Assembly: GCA_033296885.1 (NCBI GenBank)
Contig: MU863888.1
Location: 124,001-188,000, forward strand
DNA: 64,000 nt
Direction of reading: 5' to 3'
DNA from: Triangularia verruculosa
Taxonomy: Eukaryota > Ascomycota > Sordariomycetes > Sordariales > Podosporaceae
Part shown: piece by piece, positions 21,847 through 33,923 of the stretch
Layout: each line of letters begins with the position of its first letter
Position numbering within the stretch: position 1 is the stretch's first letter
Position numbers and translations under genes: made by a program
The notes under the pieces: generated by a model
The model's database searches: none
What the model saw: the letters and a program-made list of their open reading frames with translations, nothing else
What the model was told of the DNA's origin: nothing

Positions 21847-23852
21847 TGGGGAATGGAAGGAGAAGGGGGGGATAGGCGTTTTTCTTTTTTCTGTTTGAGG
21901 TTGGCCGTTGATACCACTGTCGCTCTGCCTTTTTTTCCTGATGCGTTCTGTTTTAAGGGAGGGGAGATGCACATTCGGTCTCTTTTTTTTCTGCAAGCTT
22001 GTTGATTTTGAGTTTCTTCACGATATGATACCTTAGCCATGGGGACCTACTACCGCTTATTGTAACAGTCTTTATGGTCAGCTGGCTGATATCTAATCTA
22101 ATTTTATGGGGGAGTTTGAGGGGAGGAAGACTCTGGTTGGGGTTTTGCGGATGGATAGTTGGGAAGATTTTGTGGGAGACGAAGGAGGAGGACGATACAC
22201 ACCTCGAACGCGAACGATGTACAAGCACACAAACGATTGAATTGATTTGCATGGATGGAGGATTAGGTGGGATTGCATACGCGAGGAAAGACGATGGTGA
22301 AATTGGGAGGAAGAATGGACGAGGATGATGATACCTTTTCTCTCTTTGTGTTTTTGCCCCCTGTTTTGTTATTGTTTGCCGTGTGGGGATGGGGAAGGGG
22401 AAGAGCTGCAACTTTTCTTGGTACGATAGTGTCTTTTTGTTTTTTGTTCTTATTTTGTGAGGAAGGGGGACAAAGTTGCAGCGGCTGGTCCGGGGAGAGA
22501 GGGGGAGAGGGAGAGGGAGATGTTGTCGCACACGGCAACTGAGTCTGGGGCCTGGGAAGGTTTCACATCATGTTTGTTTTTAAGGCAAATACTGTTTTTT
22601 TTTTTTTGATATTATGAAGATATTGCTTGTTTCGTTGTGTTTCTAGTTCAAGTTTATTACCATGGAGCTTTTGCTTTTGTTGTTTGATGCTTGCGATCAT
22701 TATGGGTTGTGGGTTGATGCTGGAAGGGTGAGAGAGAAGGAGGGAAGAGTGTGAGAGGTGAATATACCCCCAAGGAATGATACCTATTAGCACAGCAATC
22801 AATATGAAATTGTATTTTTATGGAAGGTCTGAGTTTTGACAATGGTGTTTTCTTCTAAGAGGAGTGGAACAAACAGTGTAGAGAGGCCGATGTACGTAGA
22901 AGGCGAACAAAAAAGAGTTGAAAAAGGCCCGATAAGGCCACTGAACAATCACCCTGACGGTCACCTCACAAGCTGGACAAGTCAACTGCTAAAAGAGCGT
23001 GCTCTTTGTTAGGTAGCGAGCCGCTCACCCGGAGACCAAGGCCGGATACCGCAAGACAACTGCAGGATCAGGAAATTCGAAAAAGAATGCGGATGGGCTG
23101 ATGGAAGCAAATGTTCCAGACCAAGAAGTCGAAGCATCAGATGTTGCTGCGTGAGCCCACCCCTCCCCGGTCCCTGTTCCGAGGATCGCCGCTTGCCGGG
23201 TTCCGAGTGCTTGGGGTGGGGGTTGTGTTTAGAGAGAGCTTGTCTTGACTTCATCTCACTTTCTCAGTTGCTAGAGTTGTCTTTATGAAGGAATAAAAGG
23301 GTATCCGAGAAGGTTTCTGACTAAGAGTCCGTTCTTAATGAGAAGAAGTCATAAAATGATTGGAAGTTAAGAAGGGTGCCATATCGGAAACTGCCGCTGA
23401 AGCTGTCTCCCAGCGATAACGCACCCATCATCAACCAACCAGATCTCCCACGGCAACACTGTCGCTCAACTCCGGCCGGTTACTGTCTGCAACATGCAAT
23501 CCTTCTCATCTACAAACCATCATACCACCTTTTTTCCCTCTGCAGGATGCTCACCTCACCACCACCACTTCGCATACACGAAGCCAAGATGGCCAGCGCA
23601 GCTGTCTCGCGACACGGAGCGCGTGTAGAGTCCCTGTCATAGCATTGGTGAGTTTTTACTCTGACCTAGATCATGACTATCACCCGCTTCCCAGACTTCC
23701 AATATGTAGCAACTACAGTACCTATATAAACAAATAAAACCACCTTTTCCCACTCCCGTTCCTCTCCTTCCCTCTCCAGCTTTCCCAAAAGCTTCATTCC
23801 ACCCACCTCACTTCTACAATTTCACAACAAACATTTCTGTGTCTCACCAACC
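21847..23852. other. 2-kb intergenic region before phosphoketolase
   Basis: 3' flank of RasGAP followed by the phosphoketolase promoter. Several poly-T and G-rich stretches occur and a TATATAAA-like site lies at about 23723-23731. No gene seen. Confidence 0.45.
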
Positions 23853-26369
23853 ATGGACAAACAACAAGACCCAAACCCACCACCCCAACCCCAACCCCAA
23901 CCCCCCCTCTCCATCAGCCCCTACGGTCCCGCAAGATCAACCATCCCCGGCACCCCCCTAACCCCCTCCGAAATCTCCCAATACAACGCCTTCTTCAAAG
24001 CCTCCCTCTATTTGTCTCTGGGCATGATCTACCTCCGCACCAACCCCCTCCTCACCACCCCCCTCTCCAAATCCCACCTCAAACCCCGCCCCTTGGGGCA
24101 CTTCGGCTCCTGCCCCGGCCAAATCTTCACCTACATGCACTTCAACCGCCTCATCACCAAACACAACCTCAACACAATTTTCATTTCTGGCCCCGGCCAC
24201 GGCGCCCCCGCTGTCCTATCACAAGCCTACCTCGAAGGAACTTACTCCGAAATCTACCCCTCCTGCTCCCTTGACCCACCCGGTCTCGAGAAATTCTTCA
24301 AACAATTCTCTTTTCCTGGTGGGATTGGTAGTCACGCAACCCCAGAAACTCCAGGGAGTTTACACGAAGGCGGGGAACTGGGGTACAGCATTTCCCATGC
24401 ATTCGGCGCCGTATTCGACAACCCTGACCTCATCGCGCTGACGATCGTCGGGGACGGGGAGGCAGAGACTGGCCCGCTGGCGACGAGTTGGCATAGTACC
24501 AAGTTTTTGAATCCGGTTACTGACGGGGCGGTGCTGCCGGTGCTGCATTTAAATGGGTACAAGATCAACAACCCGAGTATTCTCGCGAGGATAAGGCATG
24601 AGGAGTTGAGGGATTTGTTTAGGGGGTATGGGTGGGAGGCGTGTTTTGTGGAGGGGGATGAGATGGGGAGTATGCACCAGGGTATGGCTGCTACGTTGGA
24701 GTATTGTGTGAGGGAGATTAAGAGGATTCAACAGGAGGCGAGGGAAGAGGGGAAGGGGGAGAGGCCGGTTTGGCCGATGGTGGTGTTGAGGAGTCCGAAG
24801 GGGTGGACGGGGCCGAGGAGGGTAGGAGAAAGGTTTTTGGAGGGGTATTGGAGGAGTCATCAGGTCCCGCTTACGGGGGTGAATGAAAGTGACGAACAGC
24901 GAGGGTTGTTGGAGGAGTGGATGAGGGGGTATGAACCGGGGAAGTTGTTTAATGCTGGGGGGAAAGGGGTGTCTGAGGAGTTGAGGGGGCTTTGCCCACA
25001 GGGGGAGAGGAGGATGTCGGCTAATCCGGTGGCGAATGGTGGTGGGTTACTGGCAAAACCGCTGAGGATGCCGGATTTTAAAGAGTATGCGTTGACGGTG
25101 GAGCACCCGGGTGGTGGGAGGCTGGAGGGGTCGATGGGGAATATGGCGAGGTTTTTGAGGGATGTTATCGCGAACAATCCAACGAATTTCAGGTTGTTTG
25201 GGCCGGATGAGACGGAGAGTAATAAGCTTGGGGCGGTGTATGAAGTGGCGAAGAAGGTCTGGATGGGGGAGTATTTTGAGGAGGATGAAGACGGGGGAAA
25301 TCTGGCGAGGGAGGGGAGGGTGATGGAGATGCTGTCGGAGCATACTTGCGAGGGGTGGCTGGAGGGGTATTTACTGACGGGTCGACATGGTCTGCTCAAC
25401 TCGTACGAGCCGTTCATTCATGTTATCGACAGCATGGTGAATCAGCACTGCAAGTGGCTGGAGAAATCCCTCGAGGTGTCCTGGCGGCGGCCGATTCCGT
25501 CGCTGAATATCCTGCTTACGGCTGTTGTCTGGCGGCAGGACCACAACGGGTTCACGCATCAAGACCCGGGGTTCCTTGACGTTGTGGCGAACAAATCCCC
25601 AGAGGTGGTGAGGATCTATCTCCCCCCCGACGGGAACTGTTTGCTGTCCGTCACCGACCACTGTCTCCGGTCGTCCAACTACGTCAACGTGATCGTCGCG
25701 GACAAACAACCACATTTACAATTCCTGTCCATGCCCGACGCGGTGATCCACTGCACGAAGGGCATCGGGATCTGGCCTGCGTTTTCGTCCTGCCCCCCGG
25801 CGACGTCCCCGGATCTAGTGATGGCATCGTGCGGTGACATCTCCACGCAGGAATCCATCGCCGCCATTTCCTTACTTCTCGATCACTTCCCCGCCCTTCA
25901 CATCCGCTGCGTCAACGTCGTCGATTTGTTCAAGCTGATCTCCCATGACGAGCACCCCCACGGTCTGACCACCACCGAATATGTCTCGCTGTTCACCGAC
26001 GTCAAGCCGGTGGTCTTCAACTTTCATTCTTACCCGTGGTTGGTGTACCGGTTGACGCACGGGAGGCCGAATGTAGGGAACATGGTTGTCAAGGGGTACA
26101 GGGAGAAGGGCAATATCGATACGCCGCTGGAGCTGGCGATTAGGAACGGGACGGATAGGTTTAGTCTGGCGATGGAGGCGATTGATCGGTTGGAGGAGAG
26201 TGGAGTGTTGAAGGGGAGGGGGGGACAGGTCAGGGACGAGCTGAGGAATGAGCAGTTGAGGTGTCAGGCCATGGCTTTTGAGGAGGGGGTCGACCCGGTG
26301 GAGATTACGGGGTGGACGTGGCCGAGGGAGAGGGAGAGGGGGTTGTGGGGGGAGAGACATTGTGATTAA
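23853..26369 (+). CDS. Xylulose-5-P/fructose-6-P phosphoketolase
   Basis: A single exon of 838 residues, the normal length for the family. This thiamine-diphosphate enzyme cleaves xylulose 5-phosphate (or fructose 6-phosphate) with phosphate to acetyl phosphate and an aldose phosphate, feeding acetate/acetyl-CoA formation. Visible signatures are GHFGSCPGQIFTYMHFNRL (about residues 82-100), SGPGHGAPA (about 112), the ThDP/Mg site GDGEAETGP (about 199), HTCEGWLEGYLLTGRHG (about 500) and QDHNGFTHQDPGF (about 562). The first 25 residues are Pro/Gln-rich and specific to this protein. Start context is ACCATGG. Wobble composition alternates in blocks: C-rich to about 24480, G-rich to 25340, C-rich to 26030, then G-rich. 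Confidence 0.95.
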   Translation: MDKQQDPNPPPQPQPQPPLSISPYGPARSTIPGTPLTPSEISQYNAFFKASLYLSLGMIYLRTNPLLTTPLSKSHLKPRPLGHFGSCPGQIFTYMHFNRLITKHNLNTIFISGPGHGAPAVLSQAYLEGTYSEIYPSCSLDPPGLEKFFKQFSFPGGIGSHATPETPGSLHEGGELGYSISHAFGAVFDNPDLIALTIVGDGEAETGPLATSWHSTKFLNPVTDGAVLPVLHLNGYKINNPSILARIRHEELRDLFRGYGWEACFVEGDEMGSMHQGMAATLEYCVREIKRIQQEAREEGKGERPVWPMVVLRSPKGWTGPRRVGERFLEGYWRSHQVPLTGVNESDEQRGLLEEWMRGYEPGKLFNAGGKGVSEELRGLCPQGERRMSANPVANGGGLLAKPLRMPDFKEYALTVEHPGGGRLEGSMGNMARFLRDVIANNPTNFRLFGPDETESNKLGAVYEVAKKVWMGEYFEEDEDGGNLAREGRVMEMLSEHTCEGWLEGYLLTGRHGLLNSYEPFIHVIDSMVNQHCKWLEKSLEVSWRRPIPSLNILLTAVVWRQDHNGFTHQDPGFLDVVANKSPEVVRIYLPPDGNCLLSVTDHCLRSSNYVNVIVADKQPHLQFLSMPDAVIHCTKGIGIWPAFSSCPPATSPDLVMASCGDISTQESIAAISLLLDHFPALHIRCVNVVDLFKLISHDEHPHGLTTTEYVSLFTDVKPVVFNFHSYPWLVYRLTHGRPNVGNMVVKGYREKGNIDTPLELAIRNGTDRFSLAMEAIDRLEESGVLKGRGGQVRDELRNEQLRCQAMAFEEGVDPVEITGWTWPRERERGLWGERHCD

Positions 26370-26620
26370 GATATAGTTGATGGTTTGGAGAGTAGGGGTC
26401 TGGATTTTTTTTGGGTTTCCTAGAGTTTGTTCGGAATATCCTATTTTTATAGAGTGATTATTAATGAATATGTTACTTTGAGAGAGTATTTGTTATAATG
26501 TGATGTCGATGTTGACAAAATGAGTGACATTTATGGATGGTCACAGGCATTTGTTTATGAGCTGAGTCGAATAAAAACCCAGGTTTTGCCAGTATGATAC
26601 ATCAAACAATTGGTTGGCCT
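26370..26620. other. phosphoketolase 3' flank
   Basis: AT-rich 3' UTR-like sequence up to the tRNA gene. Nothing else seen. Confidence 0.4.
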
Positions 26621-26707
26621 GCCCGGCTAGCTCAATCGGTAGAGCGTGAGACTCTTAAGGAGTACTCCGAAATCTCAAGGTTGTGGGTTCGACCCCCACG
26701 TCGGGCT
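26621..26707 (+). tRNA. tRNA-Lys (CTT) with a 14-nt intron
   Basis: Acceptor arms GCCCGGC (26621-26627) and GTCGGGC pair. The D-loop is GCTCAATCGGTAGAGC and the T-arm GTGGGTTCGACCCCCAC. Anticodon loop CTCTTA/A has anticodon CTT at 26654-26656. The 14-nt intron 26658-26671 falls after position 37, where nuclear tRNA introns occur. Mature length is 73 nt. Confidence 0.95.
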
Positions 26708-26732
26708 CAATTCCCGACGATTCGATCGTCTA

Positions 26733-26737
26733 TTTTT
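26733..26737 (+). terminator. RNA polymerase III T-run terminator of tRNA-Lys
   Basis: TTTTT 26 nt after the mature tRNA end. Confidence 0.7.
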
Positions 26738-29700
26738 GTCAATTTTATGAAGCATCTTTTCACAAAAGAACTCGTCACTCTTGTTTTATTTTTGCTAATC
26801 ATCTTGGATTCATTTTGTCACGACAAGATTTTGCATCAATGTAGCGTTACGATATTTCCCGATACAAGCTGGGCTGCCAATGTGGCAGAATGGAAAGAGT
26901 GGGGCACGGTTGCTGTGGTAGCTAGCCCCTTTTCACCCCCTGATTTTATTTTTCACCTGCTTAACCCCATAACCGCTATGCATAAACGGTTTGAAGAACA
27001 ACTCCCTCCTAATTGACGCAGCTGGAATTTGGTGAGATGGTACAATAAGATTTTTGAGAAGATTTTAAAGCATATAATTTGTCAGGGAGAAATGGCATCG
27101 ATGTAGGACTGACAGTAAGCTACAGATAAGTCAAAACCTTATAGGTAATCATCCTGACCACAGCGCTCAGCCTCCTCTGGCGAGACAGTACTAGCGCTGG
27201 AACCAAGAAACCGCAAACCCCCATCCCGAAGGCGATCTTTGGCATTACTGAACCTGCGACGACTTCCTCTGCCCCACGACGATGGAGGCGTATCACAGTC
27301 AGAATTGACATGTCCCGTATCGAGTCTTCTTGCAGGGCCCGGCATATTAAACCCCTCTCATCACCCATGTCTAGAATAGCCAACTCCATGGACTTGTCAC
27401 AGTGTCCGGGGCTAGCGTACTGCACAACAGCTTGAAGGCATCGTTGTCGAGGTCATAGGGGAGCGCATGTGTGGATGTACGTTGACGTACTCCGTAGCGG
27501 CTTCGTGAATCTCACCTTGCATTGCGCAGGGGTATCGTATGCGGAGGTTGGTGCGCAGCCATGTGACGAGCTGGTCGTGGGGAATTTAAGGGGGGGGGAG
27601 GGCGGGTGGTCGTTGGGGTGTAAACGGGCATGATTACAGATTGTGTGGATGACAGCAGGTGTCAGATTGGTTTGTCGACGACTTGGAGGTCCGACTAAGG
27701 GTGATAAACGGATGGAGTTGGTGCGTAGATGAGGGATTTCGTGAAGTTGGTCCGTGTGTTGACATCAACTCACCTACCTTATATCATGTTCCGGCAGCAA
27801 AACGCGCCATAAATTCAAGATTTTCTAGGTACCTAGCGTGATGTTCTTTTTCCGGACATGACGTGGGGATCTTGCAATAAGGTTCGTGTTTTGCGGGCTT
27901 TCCGAGCAGGTGGAGCGGTGGCTTGCTTGCTGACAAACTCGGGTAGGCTGGATCGGAAACGTGTATATAACTGGGTGCTCGTCTGCAGTTGTTTTTTGTC
28001 CAGCAGTTAGCCAATGTTTCCTCTCTATCCCACACACACCTTCCTTTATCGAGCTTCATCTACCACCCTGCCCTCCAAAATTTGGGCGACGGCAAATCGA
28101 CGACTTACTGTACCAGAGAATACACCGCAAAAGGCCGTTTTACGGCACGGCAGAGGCTCGCCTGTCGGAACGTCAACAACGTCTTGGTGGCTGTGAGAGC
28201 TGACAGTCCAGCGACATTTCCATGAGAGAAATAGAGACCATGTCGAGGTGGTGATTGCACCGCAGCGCTTGAGGTTGTGTTCGATGGGAGAAAGTGCGTA
28301 AATTGACAGAACCAGAGCAGGAAGAGAAATTGGCGAGTAAACACCTTTGTATGTACCTCTGTGGAGTTTCTGACACGTACGTTGAGCTGGACAGTTGTAG
28401 GTAAGGTACGTATGTGGCTATTACTGGATGACCGTTTACATATCTTGTTGAGGTAAATACGAAGCTCAACAATGTCATGTGAAGGCCAAATAAGCTTATA
28501 CCAAATACGGAACTCGTATAGATAGAGGTACATAAACTTTCAATTGAGATAACCCACATGCCGTCCCAGTTCGTTTTTCGATTAGGTTACAGGATGTCCG
28601 GCGACGTTATCATTCTGCTCATTCCTGCTCAGGTGGAGTCAGCCTAAGGCTGGGTTTGGGGGACGCGTGGGGGAGAGTGGGGGAGAGTGGGATGGATGCG
28701 GATTTGGAGTGGTGAGTGCGGCGGCACGAGATTGTAAAGTTTTCAGAGTACCAGATGAGTGGGAAGACTTTTCTGGGGCACCAGAGCTTCTTATATCATG
28801 CTAGACGAGGAGATAGCACGTGTGGAGGTGTCTGAACGCCACCCACCATTATCATTCTGGCAGTGCTAACCGTTACATGTATTTGGTTCCAGGATACCGT
28901 TAACCTCTCATGTCGGCGATAGCTGCATGGCCGACAATAACCGCATTGCAAACGATCGCCGCGTTGTCAATCACAGTAGCCGCCCTACCTTAGCTTTGGT
29001 GATCTGAACAGCTTCATTTTGGTATGAAAGAAACGGCAATATTCGTCACTGGTTAGAAAGTTCGTTTATTGCCAGTATCTTGATGCTCTTCGATAACTGT
29101 AACACTGGTGACGATTCGCCTGCGTTAGATACATGCGCTTGTGCATTGAAAGTATGAATCACCAAAGCGCCATCATTACCCTAGTAACTTTATTTCGATA
29201 GGTAGAAAGTCACCTCAGCCGTGAGGCGTCACCAGACGCAAGTAACCGGATTACTTATTATTCTGGAATCTGGCCACCGTCTGGACTTCCTGTGTATAAG
29301 ACCATCCTTTCCCTGTCCCAAAGCTGATCAGGTTTCTGTACCAGCATCATTCCGCTGCCTCTTTCACCAACACTTTGAACCCTCAGCAGACTGTTATCCA
29401 GGCTTGCCAAACCCAACCTCTGATCGTGAGCCAGTCAATGTGCTGAGAACCATTAAAGGCTGACCATTGAATTTCACACAGCTGTTTTCAGGCCCACGAT
29501 GGATATATTCATAATCCAGATTCAACTTGAAGAAGACTCGAAACGACGACCAAATTGCCACCCAAGAGTCTTGGCCTGGATTCACGCGGTTGTGTGAACC
29601 ACAAGGCCTCATGTGGCTCGGCTAACCCAACGTCATGGTTGGCTCAACAATCTTCCTGCATACGACATTGGCGGCTCGATAGTTGGGGTGTTGGATTCAG

Positions 29701-30700
29701 GGTGGGAGACAATCTGTTGAGGGTTAAGAACGGTGTCCAACGATGAATATTATCTCTGGGAAGGTGCCGAGGGACTGACCGGTGACTCCCGTCCCCCATT
29801 TCACATCCAGGCAGCAGCTGGTGCCCTCCCATTCCATCAATATCTTCTGGAAAGAGCGACTCTGGAAGCCATCAGGTCCCGGAGACGGACGGTCCTAAGG
29901 AAGGCACGACCAGCCACCACCTAGGCAGCAGCGACAACCGTGGGTCTTTGGGACTGCCAGTCAGTCCACTGGACGGGAGGAAGCAATGGTCTTGAACCAC
30001 CGACGGCATCAAAATCTGTCACTGGCAGGGACTGGATCGTCTGGAGGCTAGTCGGCCTTTTCTCTGCTGAGATTTCATCGCACAATATCTTTGCTTCACA
30101 CACACAAACTCCAATCTTTCGACTATATTTCGATCATCTCTCTTTCGATTATATTTAGATTATCTCTCTTTCTTACTTTTTTTCTTTTTTCAAGAAAAAG
30201 AAAAGCAAGAAATGAAAAAGAACAGTAGGCATCGCACAAGGACGAACAGATCCAGTATATCTTCCGCGCTAGGACGCAGTCCGAGGAAGATGATGGTTTG
30301 TATTCATGACAGCCAAAGTTCTCATTAGACATATGTCCCCGCGAAGATGCTGGAATCGACATCACGCGAGTGTTTAGTTGTGACCTTCGCACATTCGCCT
30401 TTACTCTTGATGAGGCTGTTACTTGAACCCAGGGCGGTTGCGATTCCTAGCACCAGGCGCAAACCACCGATGAACTGGGGACTGGTTCAGTTGGCAATAT
30501 CATGTGCTTCACCATCGTTATGATGTACCTGTCATGTGCTATGTTGGACTTGTGGCCACGCAGAGGACAGACAGCCCTGAGGGGATATTCTTTTTGGCTT
30601 GCGTGCTTATACTTCGTGGCTTTTGGCATTTCTAGAGCTTTCGTCTGTACCCATCGCCGATTCGGTCATCTTCCTGTGCGCCTTGTGGCTACAAATTCTA

Positions 30701-30910
30701 TTCTTCGCCTCCTTCGCCTCCTTCGCCTTCTTCGTCTTCTTCGCCTTCTTCATCATCTTCGCCTTCTTCATCATCTTCATCCTCTTCGACCACTTCACCT
30801 TCTTCGCCTTCTTCATCCTCTTCGACTACTTCGCCTTCTTCATCCTCTTCGACTACTTCGCCTTCGCCTTCGCCTTCTACATCCTCTTCGACTACTTCGC
30901 CTTCTTCATC
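30701..30910. repeat. TTC/GCC compound hexamer-like satellite
   Basis: About 210 bp of TTCGCC, TTCTTC and CTCTTCGAC-type units with an internal 30-bp periodicity (CTTCATCCTCTTCGACTACTTCGC). Read on the minus strand it gives an Asp/Glu/Gly/Val repeat (EVVEEDEEGEVVEED) ending in TAG near 30700, but no start codon precedes it in frame. Confidence 0.65.
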
Positions 30911-32907
30911 TTTCTTTCATATCTTTTCACGATCTTGAGATGGGCAGAAGAAAGTAGAAATCAACAGAGTGGAAAAGAATAAGAAAAAAAGAGAAAGAAA
31001 CGGAAAGAAAATGAAAAGAACAGGTTCCGTGGCCCGGAGAGCCTAATAAGCCTCGGGACAATTTCCCAAGTTCAGACTCTGTCAAGAAAGAAGATACCTC
31101 AACATTAGATTTCAATTCTTACTTTTATTTCTTGCTTTTGTCTCTACTTTTATCTCTTACTTTTATTTCTTCCTTGTTCATCCCCTCCCCTCTTATCATC
31201 CATGTTAGTCAAGCTTACCATTATTCTTTTTTCAGATGGATCCCTTGACCTCGATTTCCTCCATGTACCTCTGTTGTCACCAGGCGTGAGCACTGCTTGC
31301 CTACTATCTTTTCGCATCTGGACAGACACTTGGAAGTGCCGTCTCTTTCTACGAAGAGTGTTTGACAGGAGCTACAAGAATAGGTATGTGGCATGTTATG
31401 GACTAAAAACAGAGATTAGGGTGCTGTTCAAATGGTTTGAAAGGTCTTGACAGATAATGTGTCGACTACACTTGAAGCATCAAGTCTTTCCTTTTCTGTT
31501 CACGTTGTGAGAGGAGGTGATAGATACTGCGATATGGAGAGTTACTCTGAGTTCAATGAGATCCATGCGGATGGAGCTGGGAGGCAAATCTGAGCGCGGG
31601 AAGATCGAATGCCGATCTGACCCGGACCATTTGGGCGGAGATCTGGCCGCTGGAGGCTTGTGACGAAGGGTGATGTCAAGTCGGTTGACGTACGTACTGT
31701 CGGCTCTTATCATCCCGATTTACCCCTCTTCTGAAAAATCCCATCTGCAACAATGCCAATAATATCGATGAACTAGGTTCTACACAGTCGCCCTACGATC
31801 GAGCGGAACTTTTCAAGAACTTTTCCCGCACAGATAGGGTCTTGGTCTGTATGACGGAAGCTATATTAGCTTCGTGGCTAGGCCCAAGGTCTAGGGGTTC
31901 AGGACACGGCTACGGACGGGCAAAGCACGACATGTGAATGTGGAAAGATGTCAAACACTGACATGAAATCCCACCTGACAAAGCCTGTACGGGAAGGCCC
32001 TGCGGCCTCGAGATATCCTCCATCAAGACCCTGCAGTGGGAGTTTGTGACGTATTTTGCTGGATCTGCGACAAAACCCTGAGCTCCGGACCTTTTGATTG
32101 ATGATAGACACGGACGGGAGCTGATCAACGAAGTGGAGAGTTGGTCATGCTCACATCACTTGCATCGAACGGTCAATGGTCGCCAAGGGGTGGCTAACAG
32201 ATTTCCCGTCATCCCATGTCATTTTAACCGTCTCTCAGGTCGACTGACAAACCAGAAGCCGAGAACGGCCGGGTTGCAGTCCGAGAAAGCTGTGCGGCTC
32301 GAAGAGAATTGCCGTTCCCATTTCTGTCGAGAGCCCCTCAGCCCCGGATCCGGTCGGCTGAGTCCACACAGTTCAAGCACACCAGCACGCCCGCGCGCCA
32401 GGCACAGCAGCACACCGCCGCATACTACACCACACGAGCTTGGAAGGACAGCAGCAGATATCACATATCGGCAACACTTTTGACAAACAAGCACCTGGCG
32501 CCAAGTAGCTAGAGGACGAACCACGGAGGCTCCGCTTGTGACGGGACCGGATGGGGAAGTCAAATGCGAGGACATGACAAACCGTGGTCTCTAATCTTGA
32601 CATCTCCGGAAGGGGGCAACTGGGAATAGGGATTAATCAGATGGAAAGGAGGTTTATGGCCGGTCATCCCAATCCCGCAGCAAAGATTTGGGTGGAAGTT
32701 GACCATCATTCTGACGTCAGGTGCAGTAACCCTGTCAAAATGGCCCCAATGGAGCTAGTGCCTCTCATGACCTGAAGTGCCAAGGCCACAATGCCATCTC
32801 AGACGGGATGCAATTGACGTTGAAATGGCATTTCCCCTCACTGCAACACTGGCCCAGAGAGCTTGGGCCTGCCAGCCACGATTCGGCGATCAGGCAATTG
32901 ACTGGGA

Positions 32908-32927
32908 ACAGTGCCAGCTGGCACTGT
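32908..32927. repeat. 20-bp perfect palindrome
   Basis: ACAGTGCCAGCTGGCACTGT is its own reverse complement. Flanking GGGA/TCCC extends the symmetry imperfectly to about 31 bp. It is a possible hairpin or dimeric factor site; function unknown. Confidence 0.6.
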
Positions 32928-33923
32928 GATCCCACGTGGTGCTGTGAGGGGCACTGCGGATCCTACCCGCAACAACAGGAAATCCTGCTGGGATGTCTGG
33001 GCACTGCAGGCCCATATCCAAGAATCGATCAGAGGAAGCAAAATCATTGGCTGGCGAAATTGTTAGCAACCCAAGTCCTCCGGAACAAAATGTCCGCTCA
33101 TGTCAACCAAAGGGCCAAGGGCAAAGCACAACCAAACTCTGCCTGCAACTGCCTCGGGCACCATCAATCTGATCTGACGTCGTTTTGACTTGACGCCCGC
33201 AGCACTGGGAATGCTGTTCAGATGGAGCCTTTTGACGCCTATCGGCTGCAGCGGGATCGACTCGGCATACTAGAACTCCCTTATCAAATCCCGGACATGG
33301 CGGCGTCTCTGGCCAGGTCACGCAAAGGACGTCCGATACCATAGCATGCTCAACATTGGGCAGAAAGTCCTATCTCCCCTTTTCAAGGTTTGAAGACGCC
33401 GCGGATGCCACCAGATGCCAAAGGCTGGTACACTATAATACAGCAAGTCCATACACGACAGCCCGCGGCGTTGCCGGCTTTGGTTGGGGTAGCTCACACG
33501 AGAAGAAAAAGCGGGGTCATGGGGTAACCAGCAAGGTACCTCGCCCTCTAACTGACGTAGCCTGGTACAAGCCCACGGATCGGAGATCGAAGCTTCAGCA
33601 ATCGATCGAAGCAAACAGACGACGTGTTGAGCCGGCTCGACCAGCGAAGCACCCGCCACGCTCTCAAGCCCGCCAGATAGCTCCATAATCTCCATTCTTT
33701 TCCGGTACGGTCCTTCATGCGTGACACTCTTTCCCCCTTGGAAGTGGAGACCCCTCCAGGTACACCACACAACATTTAACCACCCGCTCCCTCGATTTCT
33801 GATCTCTTTTCTCCAATCCATGACAACAGCACCTGGGCTTTCTGGTACTTTTTGAAATATTTTGCATTCTTGTTTCTCCAGACAGTCCACTCGCCTCGTG
33901 TGTTGAACAAAACAAGCAATATC

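Larger units (their letters stand above)
26738..33923. other. 7.2-kb region without a convincing gene
   Basis: All open frames are short and lack family features or splice continuity. One minus-strand tail (27345-27139, SNAKDRLRDGGLRFLGSSAS) looks faintly protein-like and could be a relic, but I cannot extend it. The stretch holds imperfect CTCTCTTTC/GATTATATT repeats (30120-30170), a coding-like hexamer satellite (30701-30910), pyrimidine tandem repeats (31110-31185) and a strong palindrome (32908-32927). The last 500 bp presumably include the promoter of the gene starting at 33924. Confidence 0.45.

Noticed and set aside
27120..27425. Possible C-terminal exon on the minus strand
   Set aside because: One frame ends in protein-like sequence, but no upstream exon or splice site could be joined to it convincingly.
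29940..30060. tRNA-like TCTTGAACCACCGACGGCATC context
   Set aside because: No acceptor-stem pairing and no T-arm/D-arm geometry.
30599..30982. Phe-rich (FAFFIIF) open frame resembling membrane helices
   Set aside because: Produced by the TTC/GCC satellite; no start context and no conserved flank.
33318..33890. 190-codon minus-strand open frame
   Set aside because: Overlaps the promoter and leader of the gene at 33924 and shows no family features.
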